Positions 9,273 to 17,951 of a DNA stretch of 64,000 nucleotides are shown in pieces (the stretch's first letter is position 1; each line of letters starts with the position of its first letter). The notes under the pieces were generated by a model, which saw only the letters and a program-made list of their open reading frames with translations, did not search any database and was not told the DNA's origin. The translations under genes were made by a program, and so were the position numbers. Source of the stretch: Tolypothrix sp. NIES-4075 (GTDB lineage: Bacteria; Cyanobacteriota; Cyanobacteriia; Cyanobacteriales; Nostocaceae); NCBI RefSeq assembly GCF_002218085.1, contig NZ_BDUC01000008.1, forward strand, positions 267,094 to 331,093, in the 5' to 3' direction.

Positions 9273-10619
9273 ATGAATAATTCTGGCACATTTACCAAAT
9301 TGAGTCCCCTGAGTTTGTTAAGACAGTTATCTAATTGTTCGGAAAGTACTGGTTTACAAGCATTTAGCAACTCAGTTTCCTGGTCGATCTACCTAGATCA
9401 GGGTAAAATTACTTATGCTACCGATTCAGTTGAACCTTTTGATCGACTAGAACGGCATTTACGCCGTCTCAGTCGCCAAATTCCCCTCCTAAAGAGCGAA
9501 ACCCGTGTTCAGTTACGCCTAATGTTTGAAAGTGACTCACACGGTAAGCTGAAACAACTGTACGATTTGGCAAACCAGCCGCCAGATTATCAAGCTATTT
9601 GCTGGCTTGTCAGTCAAAAATATCTAAATTCTGCACAAGCCGGAGTGCTAATCCAAGAACTGGTTAAAGAAGTGATTGAATCACTTCTCTTAATCAAGCA
9701 AGGTTCATATAATTTAACAGATACATATCTGCCAAAAATTTGCAACCAGGATGTAGAGAAAGTAATCGAATGCTGTCAAGAAAGATTGCAAAATTGGCAT
9801 TCTTTAGCGCCGCAAATTTCTTCGCCATTTCAGCGTCCCTATTTGTGTGTTTCTACAAGAACTAAACCAGAAAAACTTCTGGAACTTCAGCCAAATTTAA
9901 TTCATTGGATGAAAGGTTTTAGCTTGCGTCATCTTGCCGTAATTATAAATCAAGATGAATTAAAGCTGGCGCAAACTTTACATCCTTATATCTTACATGG
10001 AGCGCTGTTATTACATGAACCAGATCCACCATTTGATAAATTACCAAAGACTTGTGAAGAGTTATCAGCTCATAGTGATATTGCCGAATTAGCTGATATC
10101 ATAGCGCCCAGTAGCATTACTACCAAGGAGAAGCCAAGTATTGCCGACAATAGAGATACTCCTTTGCGATTACCAGATATATCTTCTCCTTTAAGAGATA
10201 ATTATCAGCAATTAGCAACAAATAAGACAAACACTGCTACTTTAACAGAGCGAAAAGTTCACAAAATAGTTTCTGTTGATGATAGTCCGACAATGCTGAA
10301 AGAAATTACTCGCTTACTAGAAGATGAAAATTTTTTTGTAGTGACAATTATCGATCCACTAAAAGCGGTAATGTCAATTGTTCGGCACAAACCAGATTTG
10401 ATATTACTGGATTTGAATATGGCGGGAATTGATGGTTATGAGTTGTGTAGGCTAATACGCAATAATTCAATGTTCAAAGAAACTCCAATAATTTTTGTTA
10501 CCGGAAGCAAAGGAATTATAGATAAGATAAAAGCAAAAATGGTGGGAGCATCGGGGTATTTAACTAAGCCGTTTAGTCGCTCAGAATTGCTGAAAATGGT
10601 GTTTATGCATTTGAGTTAG
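9273..10619 (+). CDS. PatA-like response regulator (DUF4388-type N-terminus + REC)
   Basis: 448 residues. The first about 130 residues (KLSPLSLLRQLS, then WSIYLDQGKITYA) resemble the PATAN/DUF4388 domain of cyanobacterial PatA-type regulators. A middle region of unknown fold is followed by a Ser/Thr-rich linker and a C-terminal receiver domain (about 330-448). The receiver has acidic residues in VDDSP, phospho-acceptor Asp in LILLDLNMAG, Thr in FVTGSKG and Lys in LTKPFSR. There is no DNA-binding output domain, so it likely works by protein contacts, as PatA and phototaxis PixG/TaxP1-type regulators do. No histidine kinase or CheW is adjacent, so it is an orphan. Confidence 0.82.
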   Translation: MNNSGTFTKLSPLSLLRQLSNCSESTGLQAFSNSVSWSIYLDQGKITYATDSVEPFDRLERHLRRLSRQIPLLKSETRVQLRLMFESDSHGKLKQLYDLANQPPDYQAICWLVSQKYLNSAQAGVLIQELVKEVIESLLLIKQGSYNLTDTYLPKICNQDVEKVIECCQERLQNWHSLAPQISSPFQRPYLCVSTRTKPEKLLELQPNLIHWMKGFSLRHLAVIINQDELKLAQTLHPYILHGALLLHEPDPPFDKLPKTCEELSAHSDIAELADIIAPSSITTKEKPSIADNRDTPLRLPDISSPLRDNYQQLATNKTNTATLTERKVHKIVSVDDSPTMLKEITRLLEDENFFVVTIIDPLKAVMSIVRHKPDLILLDLNMAGIDGYELCRLIRNNSMFKETPIIFVTGSKGIIDKIKAKMVGASGYLTKPFSRSELLKMVFMHLS

Positions 10620-10647
10620 GGACTCTTGACTGGGGACTATCCTCTTC

Positions 10648-10677
10648 CTCGTTCCCAGGCTGGAGCCTGGGAACGAG
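10648..10677. repeat. 30-nt perfect hairpin repeat (CGTTCCCAGGCT type)
   Basis: Arms 10648-10661 and 10664-10677 are exact complements around a GG centre. It lies 28 nt after the response regulator stop and before pheT. It could serve as a terminator without a U tract, but the sequence resembles a dispersed cyanobacterial palindrome. Confidence 0.75.
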
Positions 10678-10838
10678 TGAAGGGGGAAAGGTAAGAGGAG
10701 AGTTTTTTGGTAAGTACAACGTCGTAGTAGGATTATTCAAGTTGGGGGGTACGCTTTGCTCAGTGCAAGAGCGATCGCCACCACACACCCTAAAATTAAA
10801 GCAGTTATACGATTCATCGAATTAAGCAAGCACACTTT

Positions 10839-13253
10839 ATGCGTATTTCTCTAAGTTGGCTGCGGGAACTAGTTGAGATAAAAATAAGCCCGGAAGATTT
10901 AGCCGAAACCTTGACAATGGCAGGGTTTGAGGTAGAAGATATTGAAGACCGCCGCACTTGGGCTTCGGGCGTTGTTGTTGGCAGAGTGCTTGAAAAACAA
11001 CCTCACCCCAACGCTGATAAGTTGAGTGTTTGCCAAGTTGATATCGGTGCTTCTGAGACTTTAAATATTGTTTGTGGGGCTGCGAATGTCCGAGCAGATA
11101 TTTATGTGCCAGTAGCAACCACAGGAACTTATTTACCAAATATCGATTTAAAAATCAAGCCGGCGAAACTGCGAGGTGTTCCTTCTCAAGGAATGATTTG
11201 TTCTTTGAAGGAACTCGGTTTACCCACTGATGTAGACGGAATTCATATTTTTCCTCAAGATAATCTCCAACTAGGTAGCGATGTACGTCCGTTGTTGGGT
11301 TTGGATGATGTGATTTTAGATGTCACTGCTACTGCTAATCGCGCTGATGCTTTAAGTATGGTAGGGATAGCGCGGGAAGTAGCAGCGCTGACAGGTGGAA
11401 AGTTAACAATTCCTGAACCGGGTGAGGTGTCTGTTTTTCAAAGTGCGGGAAATTTAACTTTAAAAATCGATGAGACGCAAGCTTGTCCGGCTTACATCGG
11501 TACGGTAATTGAAAATGTCAAAATTGCGCCTTCTCCTGATTGGTTACAACAACGTTTGCGGGCTGCGGGAACGCGACCAATAAATAATGTTGTGGATATT
11601 ACTAATTATGTGTTGTTGGAATGGGGACAACCATTGCACGCATTTGATGGCGATCGCTTGGGCAGCAAAATCCAAGTTGGGGTGCGCTTCGCTAACGCGG
11701 GAGAATCGCTAAAAACTTTGGATGGACAAACCCGCAATCTAACTACCCAAAATTTGTTAATCACTGCTAACAATAAACCCGTTGCTTTGGCAGGGGTAAT
11801 GGGTGGAGAAGAAACAGAAGTCCATGAAGGTACGCAAAATATCTTTTTAGAAGCAGCGTTATTTGACTCTGTAGCAATTCGCCGTTCTTCGCGTAGCATC
11901 GGCTTGAGAACAGAAGCTTCTGGAAGATATGAACGAGGTGTAAACCGGGCTGAGTTGGAAAAAGCCACACGCCGCGCTTTATCGATGATGGTGGAGATAG
12001 CACAGGGAAATATTGTAAATCAGGAAATTGCCGATACGCGTCCCGATCCTTCTACTTGGAGTCGAGCGATCGCATTGCGTTTAGAGCGAGTTAATCAAGT
12101 TCTCGGACCAATCGAGATAAACGAGAAAACCGGAGAACTCCAAGCGCAAGATGTTGAACGCATTCTGACTGCATTGGGATGTCAGCTAACTTCTTCTGGT
12201 GAGGGTGCTTGGACGGTAACTGTCCCCCCCTATCGTTACCGCGATTTAGAACGGGAAATCGATTTAATTGAAGAAATTGCCCGTCTTTATGGCTACGATA
12301 ACTTTTGCGATACTTTACCAGATAAATCGGAAGCTGGTTATTTGCCTTTAGATCAAGAACTTATACGCAAATTGCGAGCTTCTCTCCGAGCGGAAGGATT
12401 GACAGAACTAATACACTACTCTTTAGTGAAACCACAGCGAGAAACGCAGATAGTGCTGTCAAACCCGTTATTTACAGAATATTCGGCGCTGCGAACTGAG
12501 TTAATTTCCGGCTTGATTGATGCTTTTCAATATAACTTAGAGCAAGGAAACGGTTCGCTGAACGGCTTTGAAATTGGGCGTATTTTTTGGCGAGAAGAAG
12601 ACGGTTTAGCTGAAGCTGAAGCCGTAGCTGGAATTATGGGAGGCGATCGCACTGTCAGTAAATGGTCAAATGGCGAACAACCTTTAACATGGTTTCAAGC
12701 CAAAGGCATTTTAGAAAGTGTATTTCAGCAACTTGGTTTGCAGGTAGAATATCAACCAGATAATCAAAATTCCCGCTTGCATCCCGGACGTACCGCGTCT
12801 TTATGGATACGCGGTAATCGACTCGGTACTTTTGGACAATTACATCCGCAAGTACGGCGCGAAAAAGGTTTACCAGATTCAGTTTACGTGTTTCAACTGG
12901 ATTTAGATGTGCTGTTAGAGTCTCTAGAAATAGATGAAATACTAATACCGCAATTTAAACCTTATTCTACTTATCCAGCAGCCGATCGCGATATCGCCTT
13001 TTTTGCACCGATTAAGGTAACTGTTGCGGAAATTGAAAGAGCGATCGCCAAAGCTGGTAAAGATTTATTAGAATCTGTGGAATTATTTGATGAATATCGC
13101 GGTGATAATGTACCAAAAGGACAACGCAGTTTGGCGTTTCGCTTAATTTATCGGACAAGCGATCGCACTCTCACTGATGCTGAAGTCGAACCAGTACACA
13201 ACAAAGTCCGCGAAGCATTAGTTGAGAAATTCGGCGTTAGTTTGAGAAGCTAG
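10839..13253 (+). CDS. pheT: Phenylalanine-tRNA ligase beta subunit
   Basis: 804 residues, the normal length for bacterial PheT, which with PheS charges tRNA-Phe. Domains in order: an N-terminal segment (MRISLSWLRELV), a tRNA-binding OB fold (about 40-150, with VCGAANVR), the B3/B4 editing region with RPINNVVDITNYVLLEWGQP (about 247), the B5 domain, the catalytic-like core, and the C-terminal anticodon-binding ferredoxin fold (YPAADRDIAFF, about 710). pheS is not adjacent, as is common in cyanobacteria. The ATG directly begins the conserved N-terminus. Confident assignment. Confidence 0.97.
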   Translation: MRISLSWLRELVEIKISPEDLAETLTMAGFEVEDIEDRRTWASGVVVGRVLEKQPHPNADKLSVCQVDIGASETLNIVCGAANVRADIYVPVATTGTYLPNIDLKIKPAKLRGVPSQGMICSLKELGLPTDVDGIHIFPQDNLQLGSDVRPLLGLDDVILDVTATANRADALSMVGIAREVAALTGGKLTIPEPGEVSVFQSAGNLTLKIDETQACPAYIGTVIENVKIAPSPDWLQQRLRAAGTRPINNVVDITNYVLLEWGQPLHAFDGDRLGSKIQVGVRFANAGESLKTLDGQTRNLTTQNLLITANNKPVALAGVMGGEETEVHEGTQNIFLEAALFDSVAIRRSSRSIGLRTEASGRYERGVNRAELEKATRRALSMMVEIAQGNIVNQEIADTRPDPSTWSRAIALRLERVNQVLGPIEINEKTGELQAQDVERILTALGCQLTSSGEGAWTVTVPPYRYRDLEREIDLIEEIARLYGYDNFCDTLPDKSEAGYLPLDQELIRKLRASLRAEGLTELIHYSLVKPQRETQIVLSNPLFTEYSALRTELISGLIDAFQYNLEQGNGSLNGFEIGRIFWREEDGLAEAEAVAGIMGGDRTVSKWSNGEQPLTWFQAKGILESVFQQLGLQVEYQPDNQNSRLHPGRTASLWIRGNRLGTFGQLHPQVRREKGLPDSVYVFQLDLDVLLESLEIDEILIPQFKPYSTYPAADRDIAFFAPIKVTVAEIERAIAKAGKDLLESVELFDEYRGDNVPKGQRSLAFRLIYRTSDRTLTDAEVEPVHNKVREALVEKFGVSLRS

Positions 13254-13254
13254 G

Positions 13255-13282
13255 TACAGACGTTCCATCGGAACGTCTCTAC
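13255..13282. repeat. AGACGTTCC palindrome after pheT
   Basis: AGACGTTCC (13258-13266) and GGAACGTCT (13270-13278) form a 9-bp stem with a 3-nt loop, flanked by TAC and CTAC. It belongs to the same AGACG...CGTCTCTAC style of palindrome found at 24595, 51367, 53769 and (as coding sequence) 55371. It may also end the pheT transcript. Confidence 0.7.
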
Positions 13283-13321
13283 GAAAGTTAATTATGTGGG
13301 CGTGATTAAACGTAAAATGTT

Positions 13322-13388
13322 GTAGTGAGCGGTTTACCGCTCAATTGTGAGGTCTTTAAGCGTTTTTAAGCACTGAAGTGCTTACTAC
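13322..13388. repeat. Double-hairpin element with GTAG...CTAC ends
   Basis: Starts GTAGTGAGCGGTTTACCGCT (stem GAGCGG/CCGCTC), has a spacer, then the second stem AAGCACT-GA-AGTGCTT and ends CTTACTAC. The same element in reverse orientation is at 57442-57490 and a diverged one at 44138-44194. It looks like a small non-coding, MITE-like or REP-like repeat. Confidence 0.75.
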
Positions 13389-13455
13389 GTTTAAGAGTGT
13401 TTATTTCAACTCAGTTCCTTAATTGAAATCTTTTGTAATTTTTAATGGTGTATTT

Positions 13456-13731
13456 ATGGCAAAATATATAATGTGGGGAAGTTATTGCGAAGACGTTTTA
13501 GAAAAACGTGCGCCTCATCGTCAAGCGCATTTAGACGGACTCGCAAAACAAAAAGAATCCGGTGTGTTGATTACGATTGGTCCAACCAAGGATGTAACGA
13601 AAGTTTTCGGTATTTACGAAGCCGATGATGAAGCGATTGTGCGCGAGTTGATTGAAAATGACCCCTATTGGCAAAATAATATCTGGACAGAATATATTGT
13701 CAAAGAGTGGATTCAAGCTTTAGGTGATTGA
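13456..13731 (+). CDS. YciI-like protein
   Basis: 91 residues from the ATG at 13456 (MAKYIMWGSYCEDVLEKRAP). An ATG at 13423 would add 11 residues not expected for the family. Family features are the ferredoxin-like fold, RxxHxxHL-type segment (RAPHRQAHLDGL), GVLITIGPT, and a final DPYW segment (NDPYWQNNIWTEYIVKEW). YciI-like proteins are small enzymes or ligand-binding proteins of mostly unknown substrate. The C-terminus is odd: a 73-bp segment of its 3' end is repeated just downstream, so the present last residues (ALGD) are probably a by-product of that duplication, the ancestral end being the AF-stop read in the second copy. Confidence 0.8.
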   Translation: MAKYIMWGSYCEDVLEKRAPHRQAHLDGLAKQKESGVLITIGPTKDVTKVFGIYEADDEAIVRELIENDPYWQNNIWTEYIVKEWIQALGD

Positions 13732-13797
13732 AAATGACCCCTATTGGCAAAATAATATCTGGACAGAATATATTGTCAAAGAGTGGATTCAAGCTTT
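13649..13797 (+). repeat. 73-bp near-tandem duplication of the YciI gene tail
   Basis: Bases 13649-13721 recur exactly at 13725-13797 with a 3-nt spacer (period 76). The period is not a multiple of three. The second copy is therefore out of frame with the first, and the new junction supplies the present stop codon. The lack of any mismatch suggests a recent event or a sequencing/assembly artefact. Confidence 0.95.
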
Positions 13798-13813
13798 TTG
13801 AATCAAAAATCAG

Positions 13814-15430
13814 ATGAATGCGTCAGAATTTTTACAGCAAGGAATAAACAAGAATTCCCAAGGTGATTATCAAGGAGCGATCGCTTGTTTTAACTTGGCA
13901 TTGCAAATCAATCCTGATTTTGCGGAAGTTTACCAAAACCGGGGTAATGCTTACTTTGCTTTGGGTGATTATGACAAAGCGATCGCCGATTTTAGCCAAG
14001 CAATCAAAATTAATCCGGACTTAGCTTTCGAGATTAATTTTGATCTGTCTATTGCCTACTATAATGAAGGTTTGACGCTTTGCGAACAAGGCGATTATCC
14101 AAAAGCAATTGAAGATTTTAACTGTGCTTTACAGCTAAATCCTAATTTTGCCCAAGCTTACAGCAATCGCGGTAATGTTCACTATCAATTAAAAGATTAT
14201 CAAAGTGCGATCGCCGATCAAAATCTCGCACTGCGACTAGATCCCAATTTCACAGACGCTTATCATAATCGAGGTAATGCTCATTATGCTCTTGGAGAAT
14301 ATCAAGAAGCGATCGCCGATTACAACCGCGCATTGACAATAAACCCTAATTATGCATCGGCATACTACAATCGCGGTCTGGTTTATACTTCGCTCAAAGA
14401 GTATCAAAAAGCGATTGCTGACTTTAATCAAACTTTAAAACTGCATCCCGATGATGTACAAGCTTACTACAATCGGGGTCTTGTGCGTGCCACTTTAGGA
14501 GATTATCAGGCAGCAATTGAAGATTACAATCGGGCATTGAAGGAAAATCCGTATCTAGTTTTAGTTTACGGCTTTCGGGCGAATGCACGCACTCAAGTGG
14601 GGGATTTTCAAGGGGCACTTGCAGATTGTAATGAATTATTGCAACTTCATCCCCATCTAGCTGAAGGATATTGCGATCGCGCTACGGCTCATCGTAGTTT
14701 AGGAGATTATGAAAAGGCGATCGCCGATTACGATCGCGCATTACAAATTAATTCCAACTTAATAGAAGCATACTATGGTAGAGCTATTGCCCGCGATGCT
14801 CTCGAAGATTTTGCCGGTGCAATTTTAGATAACCAAAAAGCAATTGAGCTTAATCCTAACTTTTCTCAAGCATACTGCAATCTAGGTAATGCTCGACGCA
14901 ATTCAGGAGATGAACGAGGTGCAATTGAAGATTATAATTCTGCATTAAAACTCAATCCCGACTTGATAGAAGCTTATTACAATCGGGGTTCTACCTACTT
15001 TGTTTTAGAAGATTACCGCATAGCGATCGCCGATTATACTAAAGCGATAAAAATTAACCCCAGCATAGCTGCATTTTACAGCGATCGCGCTAATGCTCGC
15101 TATGCTTTAGAAGACTTTCAAGGTGCAATCGAAGATTATGACCGGGCAATAGCCATCGACAAGGGCGTTGCGGAAAACTGGTATAATCGAGGTCGTAGCT
15201 ATTCTTTGTTGGGTGACTTCCAACAAGCGCTCTTAGACTTAAACCAAGCCTTGCATTTAGAACCGCATTTCGCATCAGCTTACATCGTTCGGGCTGATAT
15301 CCGCCATAATTTGGGAGATATAGAAAGTGCGATCGCAGATTTTCAGAAAGCTGCCGATTTATATCAACAAGAAGGAAATACTCAGTATCATCAGCAAATT
15401 ATTGATTTAATTCGCAATCTTCAGCAATAA
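13814..15430 (+). CDS. TPR-repeat protein (about 15 repeats)
   Basis: 538 residues made almost wholly of 34-residue tetratricopeptide repeats. About 15 units share the pattern AYxNRGNA-x-LGDY-x-AIADYxxAL-x-INPN. There is no signal peptide or membrane segment and no enzymatic domain, so it is a cytoplasmic superhelical scaffold for protein-protein contacts. The partner is unknown. It starts 16 nt after the second copy of the duplicated YciI tail, so its immediate leader was created or displaced by that duplication. The HIP1 octamer recurs at the same place in many repeats (AIAD codons), showing that it is tolerated in coding sequence. Confidence 0.9.
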   Translation: MNASEFLQQGINKNSQGDYQGAIACFNLALQINPDFAEVYQNRGNAYFALGDYDKAIADFSQAIKINPDLAFEINFDLSIAYYNEGLTLCEQGDYPKAIEDFNCALQLNPNFAQAYSNRGNVHYQLKDYQSAIADQNLALRLDPNFTDAYHNRGNAHYALGEYQEAIADYNRALTINPNYASAYYNRGLVYTSLKEYQKAIADFNQTLKLHPDDVQAYYNRGLVRATLGDYQAAIEDYNRALKENPYLVLVYGFRANARTQVGDFQGALADCNELLQLHPHLAEGYCDRATAHRSLGDYEKAIADYDRALQINSNLIEAYYGRAIARDALEDFAGAILDNQKAIELNPNFSQAYCNLGNARRNSGDERGAIEDYNSALKLNPDLIEAYYNRGSTYFVLEDYRIAIADYTKAIKINPSIAAFYSDRANARYALEDFQGAIEDYDRAIAIDKGVAENWYNRGRSYSLLGDFQQALLDLNQALHLEPHFASAYIVRADIRHNLGDIESAIADFQKAADLYQQEGNTQYHQQIIDLIRNLQQ

Positions 15431-15567
15431 AAAATTACAAAATAAAGACTTGGTGATGTTCGGTAAAATTACTATTGTTTAGTATTCTTTTTTACTATTA
15501 TAAAGAACATGAGCTTATTGCTCAAAATCAGTCAATCAAAACTTGAAATTTAACAAATAGTAAGAAT

Positions 15568-16083
15568 ATGAAGAAAGCGATTCAGAACATAGTATTTTCT
15601 GGTGTCAATATTACATTACTTATTGTCATTCCCTTCTTAATAAAAGCACCAAACGCTAACGCACAATCTATACAATCAGCAGTTGTTATCGACCCACCAT
15701 CAAATGTTAGAGTTAAACCGAATGGTGCTATTATTTGTGCGATCAGATCGCAAACATCTATAGCTATCTATGATTATAAAAATGGATGGTACAAAACAGA
15801 TGTTTGCGGTCGTTCTGGTTACATTCATCAAAGCCAAATTCGACTGCAAGCAGATAGTGAGGTTGTAGAAGCTTATTGTGGTGTAACAGGTATCCAAACA
15901 GGACAGTTAGCCCTTCGCTTATCTCCGAATGGAAAATCTAAAGCTGGACTAAATAATGGAAATACAGTACTCCCGCTCAAAACTCAAGGTAATTGGTCTT
16001 ACGTGCGTGTTATATCAGGACCAAACAACCGAGTTAATGGATTAGAAGGCTGGGTAAATTCTAATTATATAGCTTGCCCTTAA
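15568..16083 (+). CDS. Secreted SH3b-domain protein
   Basis: 171 residues. The N-terminal Lys-Lys then hydrophobic stretch (about 8-27) ending in NANAQS looks like a Sec signal peptide. Two bacterial SH3-like (SH3b) repeats follow: one around 38-93 (PPSNVRVKPNG ... GWYKTDVCGRSGYIHQSQI) and one around 105-168 (LALRLSPNG ... GLEGWVNSNYI). SH3b domains usually bind peptidoglycan or act as targeting modules. No catalytic domain is present, so it is a small periplasmic or secreted binding protein. Paired cysteines in each repeat may form disulfides. Followed directly by a strong hairpin. Confidence 0.8.
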   Translation: MKKAIQNIVFSGVNITLLIVIPFLIKAPNANAQSIQSAVVIDPPSNVRVKPNGAIICAIRSQTSIAIYDYKNGWYKTDVCGRSGYIHQSQIRLQADSEVVEAYCGVTGIQTGQLALRLSPNGKSKAGLNNGNTVLPLKTQGNWSYVRVISGPNNRVNGLEGWVNSNYIACP

Positions 16084-16084
16084 C

Positions 16085-16126
16085 AATTGTAGGTTGGGTT
16101 TTGCCTTTCAATCCCAACCTACAATT
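16085..16126. terminator. Hairpin downstream of SH3b gene
   Basis: 14-nt perfect arms AATTGTAGGTTGGG (16085-16098) and its complement (16113-16126) around a 14-nt loop, starting just after the stop codon. Likely terminator, although the ATTGTAGGTTGGG sequence also resembles a dispersed cyanobacterial repeat. Confidence 0.65.
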
Positions 16127-16403
16127 TATAACTTTATACAGTTGGTGTTAAGGAATTGGTGGTAAAAAATGGTATGTATATCGCATTATTTACTTTATTA
16201 GCGACGATCGCCAAAGATTAATCTTCAAGCTCGACATCACTATTAAAGTATTACCAGATGAATCCTAAATTTTTGCTTTAGCTGTAGATAGCCAAATATT
16301 CCCCAATCCTTAAGGCTGACAATCATCACAAGCGCGATCGCATAACTTTACATTAAGCTATGATTTACAAGCAAAGCCATACAGCATATAGCTGAGGTGA
16401 AGA
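16127..16403. other. Intergenic region with a possible gene remnant
   Basis: Between 16152 and 16268 the plus strand has 38 sense codons and a stop, reading GIGGKKWYVYRIIYF and ending KVLPDES. It looks protein-like but has no start codon in frame and no recognised family. It may be the tail of a decayed gene. The rest shows only HIP1 sites and the leader of the dehydrogenase gene. Confidence 0.25.
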
Positions 16404-17432
16404 GTGAAAGTAGCAGTCTTCAGTACAAAAGCCTACGATCGCCAGTTTTTAGAGGCTGCAAATACTCGCAACGAACACGATCTAGTCTTCTTTGAACCCC
16501 GTCTGAATAGGGATACCGCCATTTTAGCCGCTGGATTTCCGGCGGCTTGTATATTTGTACACGACCAAGCTGATGCCGCCACCTTAGAGATTTTAGCATC
16601 ACGCGGAACTCGTCTTTTGGCGCTACGTTGTGCTGGCTTCAACAATGTAGATTTAAAAGCCGCAGCCGAGTTAGGAATTACCGTTGTCCGTGTTCCAGCT
16701 TACTCACCCTACGCAGTCGCAGAACACACCGTTGGACTAATTTTAAGCCTCAATCGCAAGATTCATCGCGCTTATAATCGCATCCGTGAAGGCAATTTTT
16801 CCCTAGATGGACTATTGGGATTTGACTTGCACGGACGTACAGTGGGTATCATCGGTACTGGTAAAATCGGTCAAATTGTCGCCCAAATCATGAAAGGATT
16901 TGGTTTGAATCTCCTCGCCTACGACGTGTATCGCAATCCAGAACTTGAAGCATTGGGTGCGAAGTATGTTGAACTTTCCGAATTATTCGCCAACTCTGAT
17001 ATTATCTCATTGCATTGTCCCCTGATGCCGGAAACTCATCACTTAATTAACGACAAAGCAGTAGAACAGATGAAATCCGGTGTGATGCTGATTAACACTA
17101 GCCGAGGTGCGCTGATTGATGCGACAGCCGTAACCAAAGGCTTAAAGTCAGGCAAAATCGGCTCTCTTGGTATTGATGTATACGAGCAAGAAGCAGACTT
17201 ATTTTTTGAGGATTTGTCTAGCGCGATTATTCAAGATGATGTTTTCGAGCGCTTGATAATGTTTCCCAACGTTCTCGTTACCGGACATCAAGCGTTTTTC
17301 ACCGAAAATGCTATCAGGAAAATTGCAGAGACAACTGTAAGTAATATGACTGAAATTGAACATAATCGTCCCTGTGCAAATGAGATTCGCGCTGAACCGC
17401 CAAAGGTACTGGTTGGCGAACAAAAGTCTTGA
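16404..17432 (+). CDS. D-2-hydroxyacid dehydrogenase (D-lactate dehydrogenase type)
   Basis: 342 residues of the D-isomer-specific 2-hydroxyacid dehydrogenase family, probably NADH-dependent D-lactate dehydrogenase (pyruvate to D-lactate) by its LdhA-like pattern. Substrate-side motif LALRCAGFNNVDL (about 74-86), NAD-binding VGIIGTGKIGQ (about 148-158), the DVYRNPE segment, the LHCPL and NTSRGALID catalytic-Arg segment (about 232), Glu in the EQEADLFFED loop, and the His of TGHQAFFT (about 295) are all in place. Starts with GTG at 16404 preceded by GAGGTGA. It should act in fermentation or dark metabolism. A terminator follows. Confidence 0.88.
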   Translation: MKVAVFSTKAYDRQFLEAANTRNEHDLVFFEPRLNRDTAILAAGFPAACIFVHDQADAATLEILASRGTRLLALRCAGFNNVDLKAAAELGITVVRVPAYSPYAVAEHTVGLILSLNRKIHRAYNRIREGNFSLDGLLGFDLHGRTVGIIGTGKIGQIVAQIMKGFGLNLLAYDVYRNPELEALGAKYVELSELFANSDIISLHCPLMPETHHLINDKAVEQMKSGVMLINTSRGALIDATAVTKGLKSGKIGSLGIDVYEQEADLFFEDLSSAIIQDDVFERLIMFPNVLVTGHQAFFTENAIRKIAETTVSNMTEIEHNRPCANEIRAEPPKVLVGEQKS

Positions 17433-17461
17433 TGGGTAAAACCTAGTTAAAGATGATTTTT

Positions 17462-17479
17462 AGCCCACGCAGGTGGGCT
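17462..17479 (+). terminator. Rho-independent terminator after the dehydrogenase
   Basis: AGCCCAC (17462-17468), GCAG loop, GTGGGCT (17473-17479), then a T-rich TTGTTTG. Lies 30 nt after the stop codon. Confidence 0.85.
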
Positions 17480-17543
17480 TTGTTTGTATAGTCAAGGCAG
17501 CGCGTTGCAAAGAGAAGTCTGAGCGGAGGTTTCCTCGGTTCGC

Positions 17544-17648
17544 GTTGGCGAAGCCTCTCGTTCGCGTTAGCGTCTTTGAAGGAGAAGAGAAGCGTTGCCG
17601 TTGGCGAAGCCTCTCGTTCGCGTTAGCGTCTCCGAAGGAGAAGAGAAG
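17544..17648. repeat. Two tandem copies of a 49-bp GC-rich repeat
   Basis: Units 17544-17592 and 17600-17648 (beginning GTTGGCGAAGCCTCTCGTTC) differ at only two positions in the CGTCTNNGAAGG segment. A third copy with two or three changes is at 33319-33367. Related GC-rich material continues to about 17720 and recurs at 32500-32740. It is internally partly palindromic (GAAGCCTCTC / GAGAAG) and far more GC-rich than its surroundings. Apparent reading frames through it are not convincing genes. Confidence 0.85.
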
Positions 17649-17951
17649 GCATCAGAACTTCGGAGGGTTCCCCCCGTTGTAGCGACTGCCGCGCACCCTT
17701 CCAGGGTGTCGGGGATTGAAAACACGCTAAGTATTCTACTGATTCCTCAAAATTTAATACCAACAAATATCACAATACAAAAATATTACCAGAGGGATAC
17801 ACAAGACCAGACAACGATTTTTTAATTACAAGAGTGTATTTTTTAGAACATAGTAACAAAAGCATCATCAAACCAGACGACACCACATATCAATCATCGG
17901 CAGATGCATGATACCTTGTAACTCCGTCGTCTCACATTTTCGCCTTACCTG
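17649..17951. other. Upstream region of the replication protein gene
   Basis: GC-rich repeat debris up to about 17720, then about 230 nt of AT-rich sequence. A separated pair AGACGAC (about 17875) and GTCGTCT (about 17925) brackets the last 50 nt before the start region. I saw no iteron array that would mark a plasmid origin. Confidence 0.35.
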
